Shown: positions 42,197 through 51,600, counted from the first letter of the stretch. The stretch: DNA of 64,000 bases from CALBPI01 sp963922335 (GCA_963922335.1 CAWUIB010000003.1:248001-312000); one strand, 5' to 3'. A program made the numbers and translations. Notes: generated by a model from the letters alone, not told the origin.

Positions 42197-43945
42197 ATGT
42201 TGATCTCAGACGAGAGTCGAGTTTTTCTCGAGAATTCGACTCGATACGCAAAATCCATACCGAAATTCTGGCGCTCGGCTGGTATATGTTTGGCGTTCTT
42301 CTTTTTGGCTGGGCTATGCACTCTCCTTGTTCCGTACGTCTTGACCAAGGGGTTAGGATCATTCGCAGATAAAGAACCTCTTCTAGCCCTAGGATATTGT
42401 GCTGCGTTTTTTGCAGTGCGTTTAGTGCAGGACGCCCTAAGTGCGTATGCCAAAAAGACTAAGGCAGATGGGGCGTCATTGGCGAACCAGACCACGCTGG
42501 CCAGATTGTACAGGAAGGTCCTGGAGTATCCCTTGCGTACCGTCGATGCTGAGAAGCGAACCGGACAACTGCTTCAAAAACTAGTTGATACCTGGCGGAT
42601 AGGGGATTCCTTTTACGAAGTGTTTGTCATTTCTATTGGCCTAATCCTCCAAACAGCAATAACGTTAATGGTCATAGGGTATTTCAGCACTTCTGTTGGG
42701 ATCATCTGTGCGTCTTTATTCTTCGTAAGCCTCTGGATCGGCTTCGGATTCACGCGACAACTCAATGACTATACAGAGAGAGCTTTGGGGCAGCTTGCGG
42801 CGCTCGGGGGAGTTATGCATGAGGGTATCGCGTCCATCATACCGATTAAGTCAATGGGCGCGGTAGATGCGTATTTGTCGCAGATTGATAGTGAATCGCA
42901 TGCTCTAGTTGCAACTGAGTTTGAGAGAAACCGTAGCTCCGCAACCATTCAACTTTCAACGACACTGTCGAACTCCGGTCTTCAAATTCTCGCACTTGGC
43001 TATATTTTCTATCAGGGTATGTCGGATTATCTGGGTATCCCGGAAACAATAGCCTTAGCCTATCTGTCGATTCGTGTTTTTGGGGTATCCCGCTCACTCG
43101 CGATCTCCATGCAGGAAGCAAGACGTTGTCAGGTGCTATTTTCCAGAATGTACGCGCTGCTCGACCACCCGGTCGAGGGTTCTGACCAAACAGGCGATGT
43201 GAGGCTAAGACTCCAGTCGGCACCACGAATTAGTTTTCGCAATTTGTGTTTCGGCTATGGAAAGAACCTACTTTTTCACGGATTCGACCTTGAAATTGCT
43301 GCCGGAGAACGCATTGCGATTGTGGGAAAGTCCGGAGCTGGAAAGTCCAGTCTCCTTAAGCTGCTGTTAGGATTGTACCAGCCTAAATCTGGCTCGATAT
43401 GTATCGACGACATGCGGCTGACCCAGCTAGATCTTCAGTATTTTCGCTCGAGAATTGGTTTGATTCTACAAGGTCAAGCAGCCTTCCCAGGAACAGTGCG
43501 GGACAATCTCCTTTTCGGTCATCCCGAGCCAATTTCAGACGATAGGTTATGGAAGGCTCTGGAGAAGGCGGCATTGGTTGAAAAGGTCTCGAAATCCAAA
43601 GAAGGGTTAGATCAATGGGTCAAAGGCAGTCTTTGGTCAGGCGGAGAAAATCAACGTCTTATGCTTGCACGTGCCTTAGCGCGCGATGCGCAACTAATGA
43701 TCTTTGATGAACCGACTTCAGCGCTTGATACTGAAACCGAGAGATTCATTCGACAATCTTTATCAGAGTGTGCAAGGGACTCAACCCAAATAATCGTCGC
43801 ACACAGACTGGAGACAGTTATGCAATCAGATCGGATTGTTGTGCTCGACAACGGGGCAATCAAAGAAGCTGGCACACACTCTGAGCTGCAGGCCTTGAAA
43901 GGCGCATATTATTCCTACTACAGGAATAGTACGTTGGGAGCATGA
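42197..43945 (+). CDS. ABC exporter (fused membrane and ATPase domains)
   Basis: A 582-residue half-transporter: six membrane helices in residues ~30-310, then an ATPase domain with Walker A GKSGAGKSS, Q-loop LILQGQAAFPG, signature WSGGENQRLMLARAL (first residue W instead of L), Walker B LMIFDEPTSALD and H-loop VAHR. It has the outline of bacteriocin/lantibiotic exporters but no N-terminal C39 peptidase domain, so leader cleavage must be done elsewhere, possibly by the HExxH domain of the SPASM protein. A GTGAGGAATAG ribosome site precedes ATG 42197. Confidence 0.9.
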   Translation: MLISDESRVFLENSTRYAKSIPKFWRSAGICLAFFFLAGLCTLLVPYVLTKGLGSFADKEPLLALGYCAAFFAVRLVQDALSAYAKKTKADGASLANQTTLARLYRKVLEYPLRTVDAEKRTGQLLQKLVDTWRIGDSFYEVFVISIGLILQTAITLMVIGYFSTSVGIICASLFFVSLWIGFGFTRQLNDYTERALGQLAALGGVMHEGIASIIPIKSMGAVDAYLSQIDSESHALVATEFERNRSSATIQLSTTLSNSGLQILALGYIFYQGMSDYLGIPETIALAYLSIRVFGVSRSLAISMQEARRCQVLFSRMYALLDHPVEGSDQTGDVRLRLQSAPRISFRNLCFGYGKNLLFHGFDLEIAAGERIAIVGKSGAGKSSLLKLLLGLYQPKSGSICIDDMRLTQLDLQYFRSRIGLILQGQAAFPGTVRDNLLFGHPEPISDDRLWKALEKAALVEKVSKSKEGLDQWVKGSLWSGGENQRLMLARALARDAQLMIFDEPTSALDTETERFIRQSLSECARDSTQIIVAHRLETVMQSDRIVVLDNGAIKEAGTHSELQALKGAYYSYYRNSTLGA

Positions 43946-44009
43946 TAGTCGCTTTATCGTATTCTTTGTTTTATGGCGTGCGAAAAGTCTTTCGAAAAAG
44001 AGGTGCAAT

Positions 44010-44471
44010 ATGCAACGCTGGGAACTTACTCGAACTCACGAATATCTCAGACGGAATATAGGAAGAAGGATCCAGCTTCCGAGGTTACAGATCTTTGCTG
44101 ATCCCGACAGTCAAGTTGCTTCTTTTTCTGGTTTCGAAACGGGTAAACTCTTTTCGGTAATGGCCGGTTTGAATCTAAGCGTCGACTCAATTGAGCGGAT
44201 GTCTGACTGTGAGACACTAGACGAGGTTCTCGGCACAATTTCAGAGGTTACGACATCAGATTCGATACTTTCTGACTGTGTGAACTCAGATCTAACATTA
44301 CTTAAATACTGGGCTCCTTGGTGCGAGCCTTGCCATGCGTTAGGCAAAGAAATCGACGAATGGCTCTCGATCGAAAGGGAAAGCAATCTGCGTTCAATTT
44401 CACTGGTTTCGATACTCGATGACCCTTTCGAGTTGCCTGAGCTAACTAGGAAAGAGGGTTCATCCAAGTGA
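44010..44471 (+). CDS. Thioredoxin-like protein with CEPC motif
   Basis: A 153-residue protein; the thioredoxin-like section around LTLLKYWAPWCEPCHALG (Cys105, Cys108) is preceded by ~90 unrecognised residues and followed by only ~45, so the fold is shorter than a full thioredoxin and could be incomplete. No signal peptide is visible. A disulfide function would suit the four-cysteine peptide encoded upstream. GAGGTGC precedes ATG 44010; the permease gene follows after 28 bp. Confidence 0.7.
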   Translation: MQRWELTRTHEYLRRNIGRRIQLPRLQIFADPDSQVASFSGFETGKLFSVMAGLNLSVDSIERMSDCETLDEVLGTISEVTTSDSILSDCVNSDLTLLKYWAPWCEPCHALGKEIDEWLSIERESNLRSISLVSILDDPFELPELTRKEGSSK

Positions 44472-44499
44472 TAAACGGAAAGATGCGGAGCGCACAACT

Positions 44500-46893
44500 T
44501 TGATTGTTGGTCACCAGTTTTGGCGGCTGTGTAAACTTATCCTTGTAGCGGTTTCCGTTTCGCTCGCAATAGCAGCTGCCACCACTGCTTGGATTGCGCG
44601 TTCCATTGTCGATTCCAATCAATTGGATGGTGCTAGAAATTCATCGTATTTGGGAACTGTTGGGTTGTCGGTTGATGAGAAACAACTCACAGGAATGTCC
44701 CTGGACGATATCCGGCTCGTGGCGGACTTGCTTCAGGTCGATGACTATGCGTTCTTTGCACCAGCTGTAAGGAACGCTAGCATTCTAGAGGTCGAATTAC
44801 CGACTGCTTCTTTCGAAATTGCCTCAGAAACTTATGCTGAAGTATTGGGTTTAGACGTGGAGTATTGGTCTACACCTCAGGGTGGCCACGTGTTACTAAG
44901 TGAAGCGCTAACTCAAACGATACGTACTGCTGGCGCCTTCGGAGAAACCGTAAGGCTGAATATCGATGGGATCGACAAACCCCTTCCTGTAGTCGGGACA
45001 GTTAAGTACTCTTTCAACGGAGCATTGAGACAAGATGCTGCTTTCTGGGTGATTGGAGAATCGGGCTTATTGCCGATATCGCTTCCGATACCCTCACTTA
45101 CGGACAGCGAAAAGCGGTCTTTGAGAAACGTCTCACCCAGCTACTTCATGCTCTTACCGTTCGGACCGGACAAGGAATTCTTGACCCGTACACGTCAAAT
45201 GCTCAGTGATGTTCCGGTCAGATCGCGAGAGGTATCCCTTCAAGGGTTCAAGATGCGCTTACCGGTTCCGCAAGGGGCATCGCTGTGGATTGTGGACGGC
45301 GTGGAGACCAATCCGGCAGTAAGGGCGGATGTATCCAGAAAAATCAACACCTTTCTGATGATTTCCGCTCTCATGGTTATCGTCGCCCTGTACACACTAG
45401 TTGAGTTTTTCAGTAATCTTGCGAATAACAACGCAAACGAAGTTTCTGTCCACGCTGTACACGGAGCCACTCCTTTAGACTTATCGAAACTATTGGTTGA
45501 GAAGCATCTCGGATTTGTCTTGATCCTTTTGCTGGGTGTTGTTGTAACTTCATTAGGGCTATCACAGAGCTTTTTTGGGGAATATCCTTTTTCCAGATAC
45601 ATCGACTTCAGAAATAGCCGTGTGATCTCCACGTTGGCGTTTGTGGCTAGTCTTTCGGCGCTCGGAATTGCGGCATCAACGGCTACGTTTGTTGTGTTTC
45701 GTGTTTACAGATCTGCAGTTGCGCGCTTCAACTCTCTTGTAACTTATGGAACCGAGGGCGCGACCCAACCTTCAGTTATCCGAGTTATTCTTTTTGTGGT
45801 GATTTCGCTTTCTCTTGTTTTATCTGGAGCTCTTGCACGTGCCTATTTTGAGGCGGACTCAGGCATCGGAATGGAAAACGAGCGTACCACTGTGGTTAAT
45901 CTTTCGGGAATTTCTCAGACTGACCCAAGCCCCAATCAGATACGCGCTCTAAGAGCGGGTATCTCCGATGTAATTCAAAATCAGGAATTCACCTTTGGAA
46001 CCGCATTTCCACTGTATGGAGATGATTCTCCTGACGGTTTCGTTGAAGTAAATAATGTCCGAGATGAAGAGTTGGCTACAAAGGTTGTAACGGTTTTACC
46101 GAACTACTTTTCGGTTCTAGGTCTTGAGATTGTTGAAGGACGGACGTTCTCGGATGTCGGAATTAACGAGCTTGTGGTCTCGCGCACACTTTGGGAAAAG
46201 TTATCTGGCCCCTCAGTTTTTGCCGAGAAAAAAATCACGTATTTCCGGGGTGACAAGCGCTTCCAGGGAAACGTCGTTGGAGTTGTTCAAGATGTACCTT
46301 TCTCTTCGTTCAACGCTGAGGCGCAACCTGTTATTTATGAGAATATGAATTTGGCAACGTCGAGACAGTCGATCAGCTACATGGCGCTCAAAGATGCTTC
46401 AGACACTTTTTTAGATTCAAAACTTGCATCGCGTATAGAGTCAATCGCAAAGATTCAGAGTACTTATTCACCATCACAGAGGTACCGCGAGCAGTTTACG
46501 CTCCAATATAGTTTGCCAATATTGTTGGCGAACCTTGCGCTCGTGAGTGCTATCTTGAGTGTGATGGCTATAGCGCTATCGCAATTCCAATCGATTTCGA
46601 AACAATTGACTACCATTCGACTAAAAACACTGGTCGGTGCGACTCGCTCGTCACTTGCTTTCGAGTACATTAAGGTAGTGCTACTTGAGGCGTCTCTTGG
46701 GGGAATCTCCAGTCTTATTCTTTGGTACTTGGCGTCACCAGTGTTTCCGTTTCTCAGCGACCTTTTCGTCGGGGTAACGCTTATTGTCACGTCTGCAGCT
46801 TTAGTTACTATCTTAGCGGTTGGTCTTTACTCCTTGGTATTTTGGAGTGCCACCAACGATATACGATTGGGTGATTTGCAGCAGGTAAGCTAG
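44500..46893 (+). CDS. FtsX/MacB-type ABC permease
   Basis: A 797-residue membrane protein starting at TTG 44500 behind GCGGAGCG. It has an N-terminal helix (LILVAVSVSLAIAAATTAW), a ~230-residue periplasmic domain, three helices (MISALMVIVALYTLVEFF, HLGFVLILLLGVVVTSLG, VISTLAFVASLSALGIAA), a fourth (VIRVILFVVISLSLVLSG), a second periplasmic domain (~residues 465-675) and three more helices at the end. This double-FtsX layout matches MacB-like or YbbP-like permeases without ATPase. Its partners are presumably the ATPase and adaptor encoded at 36065-38034. Confidence 0.87.
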   Translation: MIVGHQFWRLCKLILVAVSVSLAIAAATTAWIARSIVDSNQLDGARNSSYLGTVGLSVDEKQLTGMSLDDIRLVADLLQVDDYAFFAPAVRNASILEVELPTASFEIASETYAEVLGLDVEYWSTPQGGHVLLSEALTQTIRTAGAFGETVRLNIDGIDKPLPVVGTVKYSFNGALRQDAAFWVIGESGLLPISLPIPSLTDSEKRSLRNVSPSYFMLLPFGPDKEFLTRTRQMLSDVPVRSREVSLQGFKMRLPVPQGASLWIVDGVETNPAVRADVSRKINTFLMISALMVIVALYTLVEFFSNLANNNANEVSVHAVHGATPLDLSKLLVEKHLGFVLILLLGVVVTSLGLSQSFFGEYPFSRYIDFRNSRVISTLAFVASLSALGIAASTATFVVFRVYRSAVARFNSLVTYGTEGATQPSVIRVILFVVISLSLVLSGALARAYFEADSGIGMENERTTVVNLSGISQTDPSPNQIRALRAGISDVIQNQEFTFGTAFPLYGDDSPDGFVEVNNVRDEELATKVVTVLPNYFSVLGLEIVEGRTFSDVGINELVVSRTLWEKLSGPSVFAEKKITYFRGDKRFQGNVVGVVQDVPFSSFNAEAQPVIYENMNLATSRQSISYMALKDASDTFLDSKLASRIESIAKIQSTYSPSQRYREQFTLQYSLPILLANLALVSAILSVMAIALSQFQSISKQLTTIRLKTLVGATRSSLAFEYIKVVLLEASLGGISSLILWYLASPVFPFLSDLFVGVTLIVTSAALVTILAVGLYSLVFWSATNDIRLGDLQQVS

Positions 46894-47487
46894 TACGTAT
46901 CGGGGTTTACGAATTACACAGCCTGGACCACTTCTCCAGATGCTCCTTGGCGTCTAGCGGGCAGCGACTCAACGTAGTGATATGCCGCGGGATACTGTGA
47001 CCTTCCCCGCTTCAAGGGTGCCGCTCGAAGACATAACACCGTATCAAGCAATTTTTTTTGAACACAACGGGCGCCCGATAGTTGATCGGCATACCTAGCG
47101 TTTGCCTTTCTCTTGACCAAGTCGGTTGGTCGACAACTTCCTGACAATAGTAGCGAGTGCCGAGTGCTCTCTTGGTCGGAACAATGTGGCTCAGACCTAA
47201 ACTCTTCCAGAAGAGTGGACGAGCCGGTGGCGAGCGAAAATGAATTAAAGGTACGTATCAGCGCGGTGGATAAACCCTTCCGCTCGGCGCTGACAGACCT
47301 TAGAAATGCGTTCCATAAGTTAGCCGTAAATCTTCGCCTGTATTTGAATAGTGGAAAGAACATCGCCCGCCCCACACCGCCGCAGCTCTGATCGATCGAG
47401 TGAAGGACTTAACCGACTCTGAGCAAAGCCGTGAAGACCTAGATTTACCTTTAAACGCCAACGGGGACGAGGCGTCGTCGATCGCCT
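46894..47487. other. Gene-free stretch between the permease gene and the second IS element
   Basis: About 590 bp with no gene I can support. Open frames exist on both strands (47113-47391 on plus, 46914-47375 on minus), but neither has a ribosome site or recognisable product. A GTG-started frame at 47400 runs directly into the IS end at 47488 and may be the first ~30 codons of a gene destroyed by the insertion. Confidence 0.5.
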
Positions 47488-47553
47488 TGTATTCCCCCCG
47501 AAAAAAGATCGCGGTTGTGAGTAGAATTTTCTACCAAGCAGGAGATTCTACGA

Positions 47554-48054
47554 ATGAAGAAGGGACAGTTTTCCGAGAGCGTCATTTTTCAGGTACTTAA
47601 GGAAGCCGAGGCCGGTGTTCCGGTACCTGAGCTGTGCCGCAAACACGGCATGAGCAGCGCGAGTTTCTATAAGTGGCGGGCGAAGTATGGCGGCATGGAC
47701 GACTCGCACATGAAACGGCTGAAGGAGCTTGAGGCCGAGAATGCCCGGCTCAAGAAGATGTATGCCGAAGAGAAGCTAAAGGCCGAGATTGTGGCTGAGG
47801 CGCTGGAAAAAAGTGGTGAGGCCATCTCGACGCAAGGAGATGGCACAACGCGCGGTGGCAGAGCGAGGCATCAGCATCCGACGTGCTTGTCGAGCATTCG
47901 GTATCTCAGAGACTTGCTATCGCTACCAGGCCAAGCTCAGCGACGACAACGCATTGATCGCGGACTGGCTGCTACGGCTGACGACGACGAACCGTCGCTG
48001 GGGCTTCGGGTTGTGCTTTTTGTATCTTCGCAACGTCCAGGGCTTAGCGTTTAA
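47554..48054 (+). CDS. IS407-like transposase OrfA, normal stop lost
   Basis: The first ~88 codons are a standard OrfA (MKKGQFSESVIFQVLKEAEAG, VPELCRKHGMSSASFYKWRA, then a leucine-rich helix up to AEIVAEALEK). Related OrfA proteins end EKKW-stop through GAA AAA AAG TGG TGA. Here the A-run (47806-47811 region) has six A instead of seven, so the stop is missed and the frame runs on to 48054 in unrelated sequence. It is either a one-base deletion or a base-call error in a homopolymer. Confidence 0.75.
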   Translation: MKKGQFSESVIFQVLKEAEAGVPVPELCRKHGMSSASFYKWRAKYGGMDDSHMKRLKELEAENARLKKMYAEEKLKAEIVAEALEKSGEAISTQGDGTTRGGRARHQHPTCLSSIRYLRDLLSLPGQAQRRQRIDRGLAATADDDEPSLGLRVVLFVSSQRPGLSV

Positions 48055-48640
48055 CCACAAGCGCGTGTATCGGATCTATCGCGAGCTGGAGCTGAACCTG
48101 AGGATCAAGCCAAAGCGACGTATCCGTCGTGATGCGCCCGATCCGCTTGATGAGCCGCTGCAACCGAACATCGCCTGGTCGATCGACTTCATGCATGACC
48201 GGCTTGCTGACGGGCGCAGCTTCCGAACGTTCAACGTGCTCGACGACTACAACCGTGAAGGCCTCGGCATCGAGGTCGATCTGAGTTTGCCCTCGGCGCG
48301 GATCATCAGAGCACTCGAGCAGATCATCGAGTGGCGGGGTAATCCGCAGGTCATCCGCTGCGACAATGGCTCAGAGATGAACAGTGCGCTGTTCCAGACT
48401 TGGGCCAAGCAAAACGATATCCGCGTGATATTCATCCAACCGGGCAAACCGACTCAGAACGCTTACGTCGAGCGTTGGAATCGAACGGTGCGCCATGAAT
48501 GGCTGAGTCAGCATCTGTTCGAATCCATCGATCATGCCCAGCAAACGGCAACGCAATGGCTCTGGCGTTACAATCATGAGCGCCCCAACATGGCGTTGGG
48601 CGGTATCACCCCAAAACAGAAGCTGGCGATGGCCGCCTAG
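47813..48640 (+). CDS. IS407-like transposase OrfB (DDE domain)
   Basis: About 276 residues from GTG 47813 (VVRPSRRKEMAQRAVAERG). After an HTH-like region (ISIRRACRAFGISETCYRY) comes the rve domain with Asp (WSIDFMHD), Asp (IRCDNGSEM) and Glu (NAYVERWNRTVRHEWL), and the family C-terminus YNHERPNMALGGITP. Catalytic residues are intact. The relation to OrfA is disturbed by the missing base in the A-run upstream, which may affect production of the transposase. Confidence 0.88.
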   Translation: MVRPSRRKEMAQRAVAERGISIRRACRAFGISETCYRYQAKLSDDNALIADWLLRLTTTNRRWGFGLCFLYLRNVQGLAFNHKRVYRIYRELELNLRIKPKRRIRRDAPDPLDEPLQPNIAWSIDFMHDRLADGRSFRTFNVLDDYNREGLGIEVDLSLPSARIIRALEQIIEWRGNPQVIRCDNGSEMNSALFQTWAKQNDIRVIFIQPGKPTQNAYVERWNRTVRHEWLSQHLFESIDHAQQTATQWLWRYNHERPNMALGGITPKQKLAMAA

Positions 48641-48797
48641 GCTCTACTCGTAGCCGCGGTTAAAACCGGGGGGAATACAGAAGAACCCACCTTATTTGGC
48701 GCTCGCGCTAAAACTGTACAAGCGCTGGTTAGTTCGATGGTCCGCCTATTAAGAAGGGATAAAGCTGATCACAAGGCTTTGGCAGGAGTTTGCGACA

Positions 48798-50486
48798 ATG
48801 ATAAATCGGCTCTATCTTAATTCTGGTACTACTCCTAGTTCGGCACCCCTTGAGTTCGACACCGTACCGATAACTGTCTTCGTTGGTCCGAACAACTCGG
48901 GCAAGAGTAAAATTCTCGAAGAGATTGAGCATTACTGCCGGACCGGCGGAAATCAAACCAATTTCAGAGTCCTAGACCATCTCGATTTCACATCAACCTC
49001 CCACGAAGAAGTGGAAGCCGACGTAGGTCGAATTGAGCAGGAACCGAGGCCCGGCGAGGTACTGAATGCTGGCCACGTCTTGGTTGGCAAAGTCAATCCA
49101 CAGAACAACACCGAAATCAGGACCCAGATTGACCGTCAGCTACTCCTCACTGAAGCCGCGGATCCGAACAGGGCCAATGCTCGAGTACTCGGTCAATTCT
49201 TAAGGATGTATACGCTTCGATTGGATGGGCGTAGCAGACTCAATTTGGTAGGCGAACAGAATGCTGGAGACTTGCAAACCGCTTCGACCAATCACCTGAC
49301 GAAGCTCTTTGTCGATGACGCACTGCGAGAGGAAGTACGGCGGATTGTTGCAGACGCCTTTGGAACATATCTGGTGATCGATCCTACCAACATTGGAAAG
49401 CTTCGACTTCGACTATCGGAGCGCCCTCCAGCAGATTCGCGAGAGGAAAAGGGATGGGATGAGAGATCGTTAGCTTTTCACCGTGAAGCTATCTCCATGG
49501 ACGTAGCGAGCGATGGAGTGCGCGCGTTTGTCGGAATTATCGCCACGATACTTGCAGGCGATCCGCGATTCATCCTTATCGATGAACCCGAAGCCTTTCT
49601 CCATCCTGCGTTAGCCCACAAGCTCGGAAAGGAGCTCGCCGCTTCGCTTGTCGAAACAAGAAAGCGGCTGTTCGTCGCCACCCACAGCTCTTCCTTTCTC
49701 ATGGGGTGCATTCAATCTGGTGTCCCTGTCAACGTGGTAAGACTCACATACAACTTCGCTCCGCCCACAGCTCGATTGCTTCCGCAGGAGAGAATGCTCG
49801 ACTTAATGAGGCAGCCGCTGCTCCGATCCACTGGCGTGTTAAGCGGCCTCTTCTACGAGACTGTCGTAGTCACCGAGAGCGATACCGATCGAGCCTTCTA
49901 CCAGGAAATCAATGAGCGACTAGTAGCGGCGAATGACGAAAGAGGAATTCCGAACGCATTGTTCGTGAATGCACAAAACAAGCAAACAGTTTGGACTATC
50001 GTAAAGCCATTGAGGGAACTGGGTATACCAGTTGGCGGAATTGTAGATATCGACGTTCTGTTGGAGGGGGGGCAGAACTTTACGAAAGTTTTAGATGGTG
50101 CATTTGTGCCAGAAGTTAGTCATGAGGGTTTACATCGCTTGCGCGGTTCCATTGCTAAAGCGGCAGAGACCAAAGGCGCATCATTGAAGCGTGACGGGGG
50201 GATTGGGGCGCTTGATGATGCGGACAAGGAAGGAGCAACAAATCTATTGGAGCAGCTAGCTCAATACGGTGTGTTTGTAGTCAGAAACGGGGAGCTAGAG
50301 TCATGGTTGAGTGATCTTGGAGCAACTGGTCACGGACCCGCTTGGCTAATGGATATCTTCGAGCGGATTGGCTCAGACCCGAGCGATCAGAGATACATAC
50401 ATCCAGGACCGGGTGATATTTGGGAATTTATTGGTGAGATTCGCGAGTGGTCATCTAATGTCGAAAGACGAGGGATTCCAGCCTAG
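48798..50486 (+). CDS. OLD-family ATPase-TOPRIM nuclease
   Basis: A 562-residue protein. The ABC-type ATPase part has Walker A VGPNNSGKS (residues 29-37), Walker B ILIDEPEAFLHP (D262-E263) and the switch His in VATHSSSF (H296). The C-terminal TOPRIM part starts TVVVTESDTDRAFYQEI (E360) and continues with GGIVDIDVL (D417, D419). OLD nucleases occur alone (P2 Old) or in defence systems such as Gabija and PARIS. No helicase or AriB-like partner is adjacent, so this is a class 1-like single gene, next to the patatin operon. Confidence 0.85.
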   Translation: MINRLYLNSGTTPSSAPLEFDTVPITVFVGPNNSGKSKILEEIEHYCRTGGNQTNFRVLDHLDFTSTSHEEVEADVGRIEQEPRPGEVLNAGHVLVGKVNPQNNTEIRTQIDRQLLLTEAADPNRANARVLGQFLRMYTLRLDGRSRLNLVGEQNAGDLQTASTNHLTKLFVDDALREEVRRIVADAFGTYLVIDPTNIGKLRLRLSERPPADSREEKGWDERSLAFHREAISMDVASDGVRAFVGIIATILAGDPRFILIDEPEAFLHPALAHKLGKELAASLVETRKRLFVATHSSSFLMGCIQSGVPVNVVRLTYNFAPPTARLLPQERMLDLMRQPLLRSTGVLSGLFYETVVVTESDTDRAFYQEINERLVAANDERGIPNALFVNAQNKQTVWTIVKPLRELGIPVGGIVDIDVLLEGGQNFTKVLDGAFVPEVSHEGLHRLRGSIAKAAETKGASLKRDGGIGALDDADKEGATNLLEQLAQYGVFVVRNGELESWLSDLGATGHGPAWLMDIFERIGSDPSDQRYIHPGPGDIWEFIGEIREWSSNVERRGIPA

Positions 50487-50568
50487 TAATAGATCCGCAA
50501 TTACAGAGTGACCGACTAGGTTGTTGAGTGAGTCGGTGATCTGCAAACAAAAGCCATTACGATGATCG

Positions 50569-51600
50569 TCATACACCTGCAATTTCGGCAAAATCACGAA
50601 TCCTCGTCCTTTCCTCATCAGCCAGCCCGCTCCAGCACGCATCAGCCATGTCGGTAAGCGTCCTCGTAGCCGTGTGGTCCGCTCGGTCTAATCCAATTAC
50701 CTTAGCCTGACTTTCCGAAGGTGCTTTGTCGATATGAAGGTAATTCGCGCCGAGTAACGCTTGGCAGTGCGTCTGGGCAAGTTTCGCTTGTGCCTCCATG
50801 GTCACTTTGAGTAGCTCGCGCTTTAAAACCCATCCAAGAGAGTTTCCAGACACCGCATCTTCAGGTGGTCGCTCGCCGGACTCCGATCCGGTACCGATCG
50901 ACAATACACGGATGCTCGACAAGTCCATCCGTTGATATCGAATTGCGTCTGTAACGGCGACGAGCTCGGGCGCGTTTGCCACTACCCCGCCGTCAAAAAC
51001 GTGCTCGGTTCCTATGACCTGTGAGGGAAAGTATGTAGGTGCGGCTGCACTGGCTAGCATTGCATTGAGCAGGGGCACGTCGTCTGCAACCTCTCGATGG
51101 ATACCGAGAGACCGAAACACACGAAGCTCTGCGCGCGTGTGGCTGACGCAAGGAATGATTAACCCTTGTTCCAATGCTGATAGATGTGTCTGAGCATGAT
51201 CACCCAGAATGGCCTGAATCGCAGTCTCTAGCGGTTCTGTGTTGTAGGCCGCTGCCAGTGCGTGTTTCTTAATCCCACGAGTCGCCTTTCTGATGCGGCC
51301 TGCTTCTGGGAATATCTCCTCCCCGTGGTCCTCTATAGCCTTTGCGCATCTTTCTGCTGAGACTCCGACAGCCAGCGCGCCGGCAAGTATCGAGCCGATA
51401 GATGTTCCGGCAATGAAGTCGAAACGCTTTCGTATCGGACCACCATCTGCTTCTATTTTCTCGAGGACCTTGGCGGTAAACAGCCCTCTATACCCACCAC
51501 CGGATAGCGCGAGTATGTTGAAGCGTCTTCTAAAGGCACTCGATCGAGGGGCATCTTCGGTATCGAGTTTGTAGGGTTCTGCCTCGGACACCTCACTCAC
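50569..51600 (-). CDS. CapV-like patatin phospholipase
   Basis: A 343-residue patatin-fold lipase: oxyanion motif SGGGYRG (residues 33-39), nucleophile Ser67 in AGTSIGS, catalytic Asp203 in FDGGVVANAP. The layout matches the CapV phospholipase of CBASS and related bacterial patatin effectors that degrade the inner membrane and kill infected cells. No CD-NTase gene is present. Instead it is third in an operon behind a Phd-like and a PIN-like gene (8-bp overlap), suggesting it is held inactive by those partners. Convergent with the OLD-type gene. Confidence 0.85.
   Translation of the reverse strand: MSEVSEAEPYKLDTEDAPRSSAFRRRFNILALSGGGYRGLFTAKVLEKIEADGGPIRKRFDFIAGTSIGSILAGALAVGVSAERCAKAIEDHGEEIFPEAGRIRKATRGIKKHALAAAYNTEPLETAIQAILGDHAQTHLSALEQGLIIPCVSHTRAELRVFRSLGIHREVADDVPLLNAMLASAAAPTYFPSQVIGTEHVFDGGVVANAPELVAVTDAIRYQRMDLSSIRVLSIGTGSESGERPPEDAVSGNSLGWVLKRELLKVTMEAQAKLAQTHCQALLGANYLHIDKAPSESQAKVIGLDRADHTATRTLTDMADACWSGLADEERTRIRDFAEIAGV

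Larger units (their letters stand above)
47488..48679 (+). mobile_element. IS3-family (IS407-like) insertion sequence, 1192 bp
   Basis: Inverted ends start TGTATTCCCCCCG (left from 47488; right ending 48679, with GAGTAGA-type similarity continuing inside). It contains orfA and orfB of the IS3 family. No 4-bp target duplication is visible (GCCT left, GAAG right). Together with the IS3 element at 34536 it brackets the peptide-maturation locus. Confidence 0.82.

Noticed and set aside
41227..43945. Lanthipeptide locus
   Set aside because: The peptide has Ser/Thr and Cys, but no LanM, LanB/C or LanKC gene exists; the maturases are ATP-grasp and SPASM types.
46914..47375. 153-residue minus-strand frame
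   Set aside because: No ribosome site, no recognisable family, arginine/serine-rich composition typical of a chance frame in a gene-free stretch.
31306..50486. Gabija system (UvrD-like helicase plus OLD-type nuclease)
   Set aside because: The two genes are 16 kb apart and separated by the peptide locus and IS elements; Gabija genes are adjacent.
50569..51600. CBASS
   Set aside because: The CapV-like lipase has no CD-NTase or Cap accessory gene nearby; its partners are Phd- and PIN-like.
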